Made by a program: the position numbers and the translations under genes
Notes under the pieces: generated by a model
What the model saw: the letters and a program-made list of their open reading frames with translations, nothing else
What the model was told of the DNA's origin: nothing
Databases searched by the model: none
Shown: positions 31,671-42,700 of the stretch, one piece after another
How positions within the stretch are numbered: position 1 is the first letter of the stretch
How the letters are laid out: the number at the start of each line of letters is the position of its first letter
Source: Aradus depressus
Taxonomy: Eukaryota > Arthropoda > Insecta > Hemiptera > Aradidae
Length of the DNA stretch: 64,000 bases
Assembly (NCBI GenBank): GCA_963662175.1
Contig: OY759215.1
Coordinates: 12,575,079 to 12,639,078, forward strand
Reading direction: 5' to 3'

Positions 31671-31967
31671 TTTTAAATTGTATATAATACTTCTTGCGCT
31701 CAATCAAATACATTTTTTTTTGTTTTTTGTCATAATTGTTTCGAAAAACAATGGAAAGAAATGATGCTAGAATAACGCGGGAGAGAAAAAAACATCCTCA
31801 CGGCAAAATTGAGTGCTAAAAATTAATTTTTTTCGGTCAGGTCCCTTTTTTGGCGTTTATCGCAATCGTGACAGCTAATAATATCGACAGAATATTCCAT
31901 TTTACTTACCGAGCTGTTAGTAGTGTAGAGAATTGACGTAATCGGCCAGAATCTAGATGCTGTTGAT

Positions 31968-33105
31968 CCATCATCCCTAGAACTATCAACGTAACCCGAC
32001 TCTTGTTCACACCAGCACCCTTGGAATTATAAAGATAATTTAACTTCTGAAGACTCCAGAACTTCCTGTATCCTTGGAAGTACCAATATCACCCGAAATT
32101 ATGTGACCAGCACTTTCTGCATCCCTGGAGCTACCAAGATAAATAACCCGAGTTTTAGTGACTCCAGCACTCCCAGTATCCCCTGGAAGTACCAAGATAC
32201 ATCGACCTTTGGTGACTCCAGCACTCCCAGCATCCCCTGGAACTATCAAGATACACCGACTTTTGATGACTCCAGCACCCTCAGCACCCAATGGAATTAC
32301 CAAGATACACCCACTTTTGGTGACACCAGCACTCTCAGCACCCGTAGGGACCACCAAGAACACCGACTTTTGATGACTCCAGCACTCCCAGTATCCCCTG
32401 GAAGTACCAAGATACACCGACTTTTGATTACTCCAGCACTCTCAGCACTCATTGGAATTACCAAGATACACCGACTTTTGATGACTCCAGCACTCCCAGC
32501 ATCCCCTGGAACTATCAAGATACACCGACTTTTGGTGACTCCAGCACTCCCAGCATCCCCTGGAACTATCAAGATACACCGACTTTTGGTGACTCCAGCA
32601 CTCCCAGTATCCCCTGGAAGTACCAAGATACATCGACCTTTGGTGACTCCAGCACTCCCAGCATCCCCTGGAACTATCAAGATACACCGACTTTTGATGA
32701 CTCCAGCACCCTCAGCACCCAATGGAATTACCAAGATACACCCACTTTTGGTGACACCAGCACTCTCAGCACCCGTAGGGACCACCAAGAACACCGACTT
32801 TTGATGACTCCAGCACTCCCAGTATCCCCTGGAAGTACCAAGATACACCGACTTTTGATTACTCCAGCACTCTCAGCACTCATTGGAATTACCAAGATAC
32901 ACCGACTTTTGATGACTCCAGCACTCCCAGCATCCCCTGGAACTATCAAGATACACCGACTTTTGATGACTCCAGCACTCTCAGCACCCATTGGAATTAC
33001 CAAGATACACCGACTTTTGATGACTCCAGCACTCCCAGCATCCCCTGGAACTATCAAGATACACCGACTTTTGGTGACTCCAGCTCTCCCAGCAATCCCT
33101 GGAAC
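31968..33105. repeat. 54-bp minisatellite with higher-order repeat, about 20 units
   Basis: The unit is ACTATCAAGATACACCGACT, TTTGGTGACTCCAGCACTCC and CAGCATCCCCTGGA (54 bases), with variants (GATGACTCC, CATTGGAATTACC). Segment 32155-32532 recurs at 32586-32963, 431 bases later, including the odd unit with CCCGTAGGGACCACCAAG. The left units (31968-32150) are the most diverged. The period is a multiple of 3, which creates long open frames on both strands; these are by-products, not genes. Confidence 0.95.
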
Positions 33106-33344
33106 CCATTTTTCATTTTGCCCACCTAAAAAACGTTTCATGTCTCCCATTAACGTTTGCCTAATGGGATCTTATCGAATCCTGTTCGGGTTTAGACTTT
33201 TATTTTATTTTTTTTCTACTCCGTTCGATTCATTTGAAATTTATTTGCTTCATTTTTCCTTTGCCTTAGTGTTTTTATTTAATGATCTCTTAAGAATCTG
33301 ATGTTAAAGCTTGATATAAGTGGAGGACCCAAAGAAAAAAGTTG

Positions 33345-33910
33345 TTGGCAATATATTTCTCAGCACAAGTTAATTAAGTTTTCGCTCTCCCTCCAAAACC
33401 AATCGCCCATTTGGGCTAAAAATTAATAGTTGACTTACAACCTCATACTAAATTTTGTATTGATGCATTCATTACATCGGAAGTTATGAGGTTTTTGTGT
33501 CTAGCCTCTGACCCCCCCCCCCCCCCCCCCCTTCGGCCGATTTCGCGGAAAATGAATAGGAGTTATCCTTAAGGGTTATCATGGGAAATTTACATATGAA
33601 CTTTTGTGACGATACGTTCATTACAATTGCAGTTATTAGAGTTTTTGAATGAATCCTCTCCCCGAAACTCCCCTTCCCACTTGGCCGATTTGACTGAAAG
33701 TCAATAGGTGTTGTCCATATAAGGTTCTGGATACATACATAAAGTATTCTATCGGGTGTTTTCCTTTGGACAGACACATAAAGAGCCAGAAATGTTTTCA
33801 TTTTTGAATTGAGGGAGGTCGGGATACTTAAAATTCCGTTGAAAACTCAACATCAAATTTCTGATCGATTATATAACTTGCCCTATACTTCGTATAGCTG
33901 GGGACGTAAA
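33345..33910 (+). repeat. Family A copy with poly-C expansion
   Basis: Head GGCAATATATTTCTCAGCAC, CTCTCCCTCCAAAACCAATC, modules with ATGCATTCATTACATCGG and ACGTTCATTACAATTGCAG, the end ACTTGCCCTATACTTCGTAT and GCTGGGGACGTAAA. The C-rich segment of the first module is expanded to about 20 C (33512-33531). Confidence 0.85.
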
Positions 33911-34257
33911 ATTATGCGGCGGGCATAAAATTAGAAGTTATGCCGCTGAGTTTGTAGAAGTACAGTTCCAGACTCTTTATTTGAGCACATCTGTTGGTTT
34001 TCTCCATTCCCATTATAACAAGGAAAAGCCCAAAGTTGATAATGTCAGGTGTTATTATGTATCTTAAAGTGTTAAAGAGTTCTTCAGTGATAAAGAAGGA
34101 AGAAAGTTAGACTATGTGTTCAGTGTGTGGGAGGTTGAGCCAAGACCGCGTGGCGACATGATCCCAACTACGTACTTCGAACACTCACCGACAGAACGAA
34201 ATTGTTCCGTCTCCTCGCGAGGGATGAAAAAAAAACAAGGTACTTCTTTATTTGTTT

Positions 34258-34292
34258 TTACTTTACTTCCCCAGCTATATAATATATTGTGA
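34258..34292 (-). repeat. Family A end scrap
   Basis: TTTACTTTACTTCCCCAGCT and ATATAATATATTG match the inverted end of family A only. Confidence 0.5.
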
Positions 34293-34379
34293 TATTGAAA
34301 ATTATGTTAAATAAATTAAAACAAAAGAATAAATCATAAATAAATAATTAAAACAAAAGAATAAATCATAAATAAAATT

Positions 34380-34970
34380 TCATGTAGAAATTGTAGCTGG
34401 TCTTCTACTAAATTTTGATTTCTACAGTAGTTTCCGAAAATGGCCCTAAAAAATTATGGAAAATTCCAGGCCCGCCTGCGTCATCTCACATCTAACACTT
34501 CTACAGACACATAATCACCCACTACCTCCTTCCTCACCTCAAAACATTTTTTTGATCCAGGATTGATTTTAATAGTTTTTTTTTCACAGCTGTTCCACAA
34601 TAATAAGTAGGTACCTAGTTTCCGAAAAGGGTTAAGAAAATATCGAAAGTTCAAGACAAGAATTTTGAAGAAAGTGCACGTATTTAAAAAAATATCAATT
34701 AACAAACTTTTCATTTGGATTTCTTCTAAATTTACTAAAGAGATGTCATATTGTTTTTCTAAATTTTGCAAAAATGTTAAATCTAATCCAAAGATATAAA
34801 TAATCTTACTGGGTTAACAGGGAAATGATTAGCATAGAATTAAAAAACAAATATTTGGATTTATTTTACTTAAACCTACATTATAAATTGGTTAACTGAA
34901 TATTGAAAAAAGAATTAAATTAATTTTCAAAAAGAAATCTTATAAACTAATTACTTAAAACTATATCAAA
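34380..34970 (-). repeat. Dispersed repeat C, copy 1 (minus)
   Basis: Reverse complement of 49670-50270: ATTGTAGCTGGTCTTCTACT, AAATTTTGATTTCTACAGTA, ATATCGAAAGTTCAAG, CATTTGGATTTCTTCTAAAT and GGATTTATTTTACTTAAACC. Interrupted by a 175-base insertion (34441-34615). Class unknown; possibly LINE 3' UTR or PLE-derived. Confidence 0.8.
34441..34615. mobile_element. 175-bp insertion with 13-bp target duplication
   Basis: TAGTTTCCGAAAA occurs at 34428-34440 and again at 34616-34628, so the sequence between is an insertion into repeat C. The interior has no TIR and no long A-tail; it is not one of the other families seen here. Confidence 0.75.
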
Positions 34971-35335
34971 GGTTATTTTGCGCATATATATGTACATGTA
35001 AATAAAAGGACCTCCTTTGCGCATCGATTTCAATGTTATTTCACACCTACTTGCTTCACTACCTTAGCCTAAAAGCAACTCTCTGCCAAACTTCACATCT
35101 CAACTTCTCAGACTTTACACCTTTACAACCCAACTTAGACTGGTTCACTCTATTAAAAACAGCTGATCGTCGTCTTTCGTCTCCACTCATTTATTTTGGT
35201 TGTTTTAAAACAAAATGCGACTTCATATATTTATTTATTCACTAATTTACAGTTTTTTTTTTTTCTTACAAATAAATATAATTAATTTTATAATATATTA
35301 TTAATAATTACAATGTATATAATTGTATACATCAG
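34971..35335. other. Unassigned A+T-rich sequence
   Basis: A 70-codon frame at 35033-35245 (HYLSLKATLCQTSHLNFSDF) has no recognised domain. Poly-T and TAATAATTA stretches follow. Confidence 0.35.
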
Positions 35336-35585
35336 AGCAGCTATAGGGAAAGTTATGTAATGAGTTAGAAACTCGATGTTTAGTTTTCACATAAATTTCA
35401 TGTTTTCCGACCCCCTGATTCCAAAAAAGAAAATATCTCTGTGTTTGTTACATTTTACGAAACCAGCCAAAGAGAAATGGATGAAAGGAGGGGGTATTCA
35501 ACTGAAATAGTATAATAACTCCCGTTGAAATGTGTATACTGACACGAAATTTAGTATACGGCTTTGTCCATACATTCTTCTTACA
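35336..35585 (-). repeat. Family A copy (minus)
   Basis: GCTATAGGGAAAGTTATGTA, ATGAGTTAGAAACTCGATG, TTTTCCGACCCCCTGATTCC, AATAACTCCCGTTGAAATG and GACACGAAATTTAGTATACG, the inverted 3' third of family A. Confidence 0.75.
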
Positions 35586-36430
35586 TTGAAGTTAATATGT
35601 GTTAGCATAAATAATATCATAAATAAAAAATATTGTAATTTATGTTCCATGTATTACAATGACATCACCCTCTTTACCTTTACACATGGTCGTCTTTGAC
35701 TACTCGGCCTCTCCTTACTTCATTATCGTGATCTATTATTATAATATCTGAGGAGACATAAGAACTATAGCGCTTGTCATTCTCCAGGGAAGATGATATC
35801 CTTAAGTATCTTCATCACAGGTAACGTCCATTAGTGTATATATATATTTTTTTTCCTGTTTATTTTTTCCTTATATGAGGTTGTTACAAGAAAATAGAGA
35901 ATTATTGATGTTTATTATACCTTTGAAGGGACTATTATAGTAATAAAAGAAGAGAAACTTAAACAGCTTCATATCTCAGAAAACGCGCGCAATTTTTCAT
36001 GTTGACACCTGTAAATAATCTTTACAAGCTCGTTGAATTTCATCAAAATATCAGTCGCGTACATAACAGAATTTTTCTATGTCAAATAACCAGAAAAAAA
36101 GTTTTAATTTATCAATTAATTATTTTTTGCACCTAAGATATGCATTAGATGTATAGAGTCGAAAAGTAGTAATCATGGCGTGGAATGCGTAAATAAATAA
36201 ATAAATTCATTGGAAGGACAAATAGATATATTATTTATGGCCAATATTAATGAATAAATTGTTTTTTCTTTACTTTCTTTTAACTCGATTTATTTATTTA
36301 ACCACTTGACACCAGGGTTACTTCTTGTCGACCCCTCAGAACTAATGAAAGTATTTAGGGCCAAAATAAATTAGTTAAAAGTATAAATAAATTGAAAAAA
36401 AACAGGTTATTCATGCCTGACATTGTTGTA
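35586..36430. other. Unassigned A+T-rich sequence
   Basis: The phrase AGTCGAAAAGTAGTAAT near 36158 resembles GCTCGAAAAGAAGTAAT near 14427, so a further old dispersed repeat may be present. No gene recognised. Confidence 0.35.
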
Positions 36431-36588
36431 GATATACCGGATTTGTTCCACTCTACTTGTAAGCAGGCAATTGGAAGATGCGTGGGCTGACTACCTCCAA
36501 GACAGCATGGCGACCACCGCACTCCAGGCCACGGCCAACATGATCGTCGAGGCCATCCCAAAGTATTATACCTTGTACCACACAGAAA
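36431..36588 (+). other. Exon-like open stretch, 52 codons
   Basis: Open between stops with coding-like composition: RQLEDAWADYLQDSMATTAL, then QATANMIVEAIPKYYTLYHT. G+C is clearly higher than in the flanks, the third positions are C/G-rich, and the helix-forming peptide is unlike low-complexity noise. GTAAGCAG just upstream and no clear splice acceptor leave it unproved as an exon. No family recognised. Confidence 0.3.
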
Positions 36589-37314
36589 ACTGTTGATCAT
36601 CTTTTTCAAAATATTTACTTTAGATTCAACTTCTATCCACTTCGAAACCAACTGCACTGGGGAGTCTTCAAAAAAAAAAATATGTCGACCAGCTGCGGGT
36701 AGAGGGTTGGTTAGCACTACTATGGGGTAGGTATGCTCAAAGGGTTTCAAATAGAAAACGCAACCAGAATCGGTGAATAACAAACTGTATTTATTTATTG
36801 GAACATGAGAAATAATGTTTAGAAGGAACGTAAGTATGTAAGGACAACTCACAAACTTGTATTATATCACAAAATAGAACGGAAACAACAAGTACAAAAA
36901 AATTACATATTTTTATATCATTGACTTAAAAAATAAATACATTTTCTCAATAAAAAACAATTTGAACAATACCCCAAAACGTCGACGGGAATATGTTTGT
37001 TGAAAATATGGTTTATCCGTAGATCATACTGAAACTATGTGCGCATAAACGAATTTCTTATAGTCGGGGTTCAAGATTGTCCTTATGCTCAAAGTTTGAC
37101 AATTCCATTCCGACAACAGATTTTCCTTGAATTATGAAACTGTTTAAGGGAGTATGAGCTGTGCCTGGCTTCTCTAGAACATTTTTATTATGTCTTATTT
37201 CATCCTATAAGGTTGACGGTGGGGGAGGGGGAGGGCCTCAAGACATACCTAACAGAAGTAAAATTCGGGCGTGAGATAAGGGCTAACAATTCGAAATTTC
37301 AGTGAATGTTACTC

Positions 37315-38040
37315 AACCACATATCTTCTATATGCTTAATGTCAGTAATGCTACAGGATTTATTAAAAAAATATTGTTGTTTTTTCACACTGATAGAATT
37401 ATGAGGTAAGGTACAGCACTGTCCTTATTCCTATCTCAAATCCGATTAAGATTCTGTTAGTTAGTAGTTTCAGTCATCAGAAGTAATTTAAGTGGACACG
37501 ATTTCATATAGTTAATGTCAATATAAAAATTATAGGTTATTTTGTTATCTAATTCCAAGTTGTATGCCATGAAACAAATCCTAATTTTTATCAGTAACAC
37601 TTTACGTAGAAGTCCAAACGTATCCTATTGACAATAAATAAATTTAAAAAAAAGAAAAGGGAATCATAGAATAATAAATTAAATATAATACAGAAGGGTC
37701 GCGGTAATCCGACAAGTGCATTGCACGTCGTTGTCCGACCAGCCTGTCTGATCTCTTGTAATCCCACTTAGTTACTTTCTTATACATATAGTATAACGAA
37801 GTATTGTAATCCTGCGAAAGTTCGAGATCGATTTTTCATTGGATTTTCACGTTTCAAGGTCCCCTGAATACATTTTGACCATTTTCGCGATAATGTCTCT
37901 CTTTGTGTAGGTGATTGAAACTTTGTAAACGCTTCTAAGTCAAAAACTATTGTAGCTATGAACTTGAAATTTGGAATGAAGAAGTGACATGATCGATCTG
38001 AGGAGAGTACACTTATATTTATGACCTAATCAAAATAACC
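37315..38040 (+). repeat. Large inverted repeat, left arm (with family B)
   Basis: 37320-37605 pairs with 39078-39370 (CACACTGATAGAATTATGAG, GTAAGGTACAGCACTGTCC, GTTTCAGTCATCAGAAG). 37815-38040 pairs with 38925-39075 (GGATTACAAG-type junction, TTTTCGCGATAATGTCT, family B). About 190 bases (37610-37800) are in the left arm only. Confidence 0.85.
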
Positions 38041-38924
38041 ATTGATGCGCATCCTCACATGGTTGGAGCACATGGACGGCTGTGAAGATGTGCAGAAGAA
38101 GATTTGATGGGGGCAGAGCAGATAGATTGTGGGCCATTTAGAGACCCAGGTTCTGCAAGGAACATTGTGCCAATGGGACGATAAGAGAAGAAAAAAAAAA
38201 GTGTGTCTGACCCCCATCGTAGAAAAGAAAGTAATCTCTCAACGATCGCCAAAGCTGGAGTTGGGATCGCGAGCAGGGATAGAGACACAAGTTTTCGCAA
38301 TATTCTTCACAAAGGATATTTAACAGTATCCCCAATGGCAATAGCCACTGAAGGATGGAAGTGGGGGGAGTGTGGGAACCAATCTGGGAACATTAATGAC
38401 CAAATGACACAGAGAGTGGCCCTATTGTGAGCATCCATTTATTTATTGTTATGAATTATTGGTCCTTCATTGATAAGATGGACAGACAATGAGGAGTAGG
38501 TCAGGTGGGGGAACCCCCTTTGTTGGCTCTACACTAGACTCGGGATCTCAGTTTGCGTCTCGGTGTGTCTGTGTGTGTGTGTGTGTGTGTGGAACCCTCT
38601 TGGAAGAAGAAGAAGAAGAAGAAGACGAAGAAGAAAAAAAAAACCAAAGAAACAATTGAGTGATGGCATTGTGAGGGCCGTCTCACTTATGTATCACAAT
38701 ACGCTCCCATCATAATTTACGGGCAATAGTGAAGGGGGCCATGTGCATTGTCTCAAGCCGGCCTCTCTTTATAATTGGTTCAGGGAGGGGAGGGAGGCTG
38801 GAAAAGGAATTCCGATCATGCCAGACAACCCGGCGGCTCCGCTCCCTCCAGTCTGCATCTCACTAACATACTCTCCTCACATCCATCATGTCACTTCTTC
38901 ATTATAAATTTCAAGTTCATAACT
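38041..38924. other. Spacer of the large inverted repeat
   Basis: Contains GT (38569-38591) and AAG (38604-38637) microsatellites and several overlapping short frames. No domain recognised. The spacer is slightly G+C-richer than the arms. Confidence 0.5.
38569..38640. repeat. GT and AAG microsatellites
   Basis: About 11 GT units at 38569-38591, then about 8 AAG units with one GACGAAG interruption, then an A-run. Confidence 0.95.
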
Positions 38925-39370
38925 ACAATAGTTTTTGACTTAGAAGCGTTCACAAAGTTCCACCATCACCTACACACACAAAGACAGACATTATCGCGAA
39001 AATGATCAAAATGTATTCAGGGGACCTTGAAACGTAAAAATCCGATGAAAAATCGATCTCGAACTTTTGCAGGATTACAAGGGTTACCGATAAAATTAGG
39101 AATTGTTTCATGGCATACAACTTGCAATTAGATAACAAAATAATCTATAATTTTTATATTGACTTTAACTATATGAAATCGTGTCCACTTAAATTACTTC
39201 TCATGACTGAAACTACTAACTAACAGAATCTTAATCGGATTTGAGGTAGGAATAAGGACAGTGCTGTACCTTACCTCATAATTCTATCAGTGTGAAAAAA
39301 CAACAATATTTTTTTAATAAAACCTACAGCATTATTGACACTAAACGTATAGAAGATATGTGGTTGAGAA
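38925..39370 (-). repeat. Large inverted repeat, right arm
   Basis: Inverse of 37320-38040 without the 190-base block: AACTTTTGCAGGATTACAAG joins directly to GGTTACCGATAAAATTAGG. ACAGTGCTGTACCTTACCTC and ATGAAATCGTGTCCACTTAA confirm the pairing. Confidence 0.85.
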
Positions 39371-41462
39371 CAGTTAGGCGATGGGTGACTCAGTTTTTTA
39401 AAATATTCCGGATTGTTGGAATGTAGCTGGCTGGTGTTCAACCGGTTCTCTCCAAGAAATACTACAATATGATCCCGAGGAGAAGTTTGTATGCAGATCA
39501 AAATAATTTGTAGGATACCTGGGAATGTATAGAAAGAGTGGATCTTCTACATCCTAAGAAAAAAATTAAATACAAAAGGTCGCCAGATAAATATTGGAAG
39601 CTATTGCGAGGAAAAGATGAAGAGAAATCTGCAGTGAAATGAAGAAAACATAGATATGAATTCACAACTGGACTTGCGTAGCTGGCAGTGTAATGGACCG
39701 TACCTACTCATCTTGTAGCAGCGTGGACAGGGATCTTTGGATCAAGACCAGTAGAACTGAGAAGACGGGTGCTGCCATCTATGATAGTTCCCCAAACTGA
39801 TTGCTGCAAACGCTATCTAGTGACAGTCCCCTGAACAGCTATGAAGTTCACATTGGTACAAAACATACCGCCAGCCGGATTTTGGTATAAAATCAGGACA
39901 ATTTCCACTGACTTAGCATCAGTCGGATGGCAACAAAAGTAAATACATTTATTGCACATTCTAAAGATACAAAACCTGAAATGGCAATTGATGGGATCAT
40001 GGAACATAGAGCCTCCTTGTAATCTGCAGAAAAATCGATGAACATTTTAGAATGGACTTCGATCTTTTAGATATGATGGGAGGGCAAGTTTCAGTCGATT
40101 GGCAACACTTGTTGCACATTCTGAAAATTTAAAACCTGAAATGGCAACCGATGAAACCATATTATTCTACAAGATCGATATTTTCCATAATTCAGCCATT
40201 TTCTCCAGTTACTGACGGGATAAATATCTAAAGTATGCAGTATTCCTTTGGATCGGACTTCGTTCCATTACATAAGATGGGAGGGGGAGTTTACAAGAAA
40301 AAAAAAAGTATTCACTTACGTCATCACATTCCGAAAGTGTAGTCATCTTAAAGGGAAGGACAATGTATCAAAATGCAAATAAAACAAAAAGGGGGCCGTC
40401 AAGGTCGTTTGGTTCAACTACGTTTTATTTAAACTTTAGTAAAAGAGCAGCGTCGTTCGGAATCAATGAATTTTCATTCGAGCATTCTCTTTAACGTTAG
40501 GGGGGGATAAAAAGGGAAAAGAAAAGCTAAGTTGGCACACCTGCAGTCAATTATACAAATTCCGAAGGAGGCTGTGCAAGGTACCAGTTGAATTATCGGA
40601 GGGATGTGGATTTTCCGGTTAGTTGAGACAGCCTGGAAGAAGAGAGAGAAAAAAAAGACATACAAAAGAAAAAAAAGACATACAAAAGAAAAAAAAAGTG
40701 GAAGAGTTTTGATAGAGGTGGATCAGGATGAAAGCTTGTTTCCATCTAGGGGACACCTGGGTCGGGGTCGGCACTTGGGCATGACACCGGTCGACCACTC
40801 AACAGCAGCCGAGTCTAGTATCGCTAGATCAGTGCTTTTATACTTTCCCTTATCACTAATTCTTCCGCTTGGACAAAGGAGTGGAAAGAGGATGACAGAG
40901 AACGCTCAATGCGCTATAGTTCCTTTTTTGGATTAGTTCGCGGTCCTCCCTCCCCGTAGTTTTGGAAAATAAACAAACTGACTTGCGCCGCCACCGAAAT
41001 GGACAGGGGGCAGGAATGGGCATTGCGGAAAGGAAACTTGACTTGGTACGAACAAGCAATATGTCGACATTCTAACGACTTGATTAGAAACCCGGATAAT
41101 AAAAGAAGAAGAACTCTTTTTGATCAGCCCCAGAAGATACTAAGAAAGAAAACCAAGTAAATCTTTGTTAACATCTTATTGCTGATCCATTCTGCAGAAG
41201 ATGGAAGTAACTATGCTACGCATTCTCAGCGAATTTGAAGGTTATTCACACTTCAGATGGGAAATCTTAAGACAATAGAGGAATTGAGGAAACAGGGTTT
41301 TGAAAAGGTACTGCGCTTCATTAAAGTAGGAGAGAGAGTAGGACTATAAGAAGGAGGGACTGTTATATGGGCCTTTAAGCTTTGAAAAACACTGGTACAA
41401 AACCTGCAATCAATCAAAAATCCCACAGGTTCATGTTAACGGCACAAGAAGAGATTATTAAA
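39371..41462. other. Unassigned sequence without recognised repeats
   Basis: About 2.1 kb. Two loosely similar passages, AAACCTGAAATGGCAATTGA near 39975 and AAACCTGAAATGGCAACCGA near 40132, with ACATTCTAAAGAT and ACATTCTGAAAAT before them, indicate an old direct duplication of about 160 bases. A 20-base direct repeat AAAAAAGACATACAAAAGAA lies at 40651-40690. A 110-codon frame at 40604-40936 has no domain. Confidence 0.4.
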
Positions 41463-41565
41463 TATGTTATAGAGGTATCAGTTCAACAATATATTATTTT
41501 ATTTATCCCACAATTATTTTCGGAAATTTACGAACTGTTACAATTCAAGTCAACAATTTACAATA
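41463..41565 (-). repeat. Inverted-repeat arm flanking LINE (left)
   Basis: AGAGGTATCAGTTCAACAAT, ATATTATTTTATTTATCCCA and CAATTCAAGTCAACAATTTA are the inverse of 42545-42700 (GGACTGATATCTCTGGG, ATTGTAAATTGTTGACTTG). The left arm lacks about 60 bases present in the right. Confidence 0.8.
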
Positions 41566-41570
41566 AATAA

Positions 41571-42450
41571 TTTTTTTTACACATTTATTTGAAATTTTCG
41601 ACTGTGAATATGCATCGCAATAAGGAAATATGAACAAAATAAAAAGAAAAACACATCACTTGAGTATCTTGATGGTCCTCCTCAGACAGGAGGTCACGCG
41701 GCCAACGTCGATTTAGTCGTCGAAGAGGGTTTTCCGGCAAGGACCGGACCGACATTGCTTCCACCAGTGTGTTCGGATGTGATAAATGTTATGTTTAGGT
41801 TACATGATGTAATGTTAAGTTTGAAACGTAGAATGGGCATTGTGTGATTGTTCGGAGGATTTTATTTTGAATGGCTTGAATTCTTTTTGTGTGTGAGGGC
41901 TTAGCAGAACCCAGAGCTGAATGCCATACGTCCAGATAGGTTTGATAATGGCCTTGTAGACTCCCAGTTTACGGTTGAGGCGAAGTTGAAATCGCTTGTC
42001 TAGTAGTCTTTTGAGCAGTCCAAATCGTCGTTTTATTTTCTTTCGGGTCTGGGTAGCATGTTTGTTCCAAGTCAGTCGTCTGTCAAGGTAGAGTCCTAAA
42101 TATCGTACGTCTTTGTCGTGCTTCAGAGGGACATTATTCAGCCATAAAGTTGGGCAGTCACCACGTCTCAAGGCGAACGTAACATGGAGCGATTTGGTTT
42201 CATTTATTTTTATCTTCCAAAGACGCAGCCATCCCTCAAGAAGGTGTAAATGCTCCTGCAGAGATTTGGATGCGTCCCCAGCCGAATCATTAGTAGCTAG
42301 GATAGCTATGTCATCGGCGTAGGTGGCTAACACCGTGTCAGGCGATGTTGGGATGCTGGATGTTCTTGCAACATAGAGAAGCGGACCCAGGATGCTACCC
42401 TGTGCCTGTGGGACACCTGCTCTTATGGTATGGATAAGGACACTGCCTTG
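41571..42450 (-). mobile_element. Jockey-clade LINE, 5'-truncated, with poly-A and 9-bp target duplication
   Basis: Minus-strand element of 880 bases. AATAAATAA at 41562-41570 and 42451-42459 flank it as a target-site duplication, and the 3' end (41571-41578) is an A-run after AATAAATG. This is a standard LINE insertion that landed in the loop of an inverted repeat. It holds the 3' part of ORF2 and is truncated at the reverse transcriptase domain. Confidence 0.88.
41571..42450 (-). pseudogene. LINE ORF2: reverse transcriptase to C-terminus, broken
   Basis: Reading from 42450: VLIHTIRAGVPQAQGSILGP shows the GVPQGS.LGP motif with two extra residues, then LATYADDIAILAT with the catalytic YADD, LQEHLHLLEGW, VRYLGLYLDRRLTWNKH (thumb) and KPIWTYGIQLW. 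One extra base near 41910 shifts the frame; in the next frame the conserved tail continues (HTKRIQAIQNKILRTITQC). Near 41700, after further breaks, LRRLNRRWPRDLL is the typical ORF2 end. It is closest to the 17012 fragment, sharing LGL.LDRRLTW. Confidence 0.88.
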
Positions 42451-42544
42451 AATAAATAAGTTAAAATAAAAAGTGATTAAATTCTAAACAATAAAAAATC
42501 TCAGTATCTTTTTAATAATAATACTTATATTTTATCACTTTTTA

Positions 42545-42700
42545 TTGTAAATTGTTGACTTGAATTGTAACATCGTAAATTCTAGTCATTCTTTTTTAAA
42601 AATGTATTTTTTGGATTATGTATGTTGAGATTCACCACCTGATGATGACATATAATTATGTGGAATAAATAAAATAATATATTGTTGGACTGATATCTCT
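42545..42700 (+). repeat. Inverted-repeat arm (right) with hammerhead-like core
   Basis: Contains TTATTGTAAATTGTTGACTT then CACCTGATGATGACATATAA, TTATGTGGAATAAATAAAAT. CTGATGA followed by an ACATA/TATGT stem and GGAAT resembles a hammerhead core, but the GAAA box is changed to GAAU, so it is probably inactive. The tail AATAAATAAAATAATATATT fits the 3' end of a Penelope-like element. Confidence 0.55.

Noticed and set aside
32040..33301. Long overlapping open frames of 125-233 codons on both strands
   Set aside because: They come from a 54-base tandem unit divisible by three; open in several frames at once and broken by one-base unit changes. Repetitive peptide, no domain.
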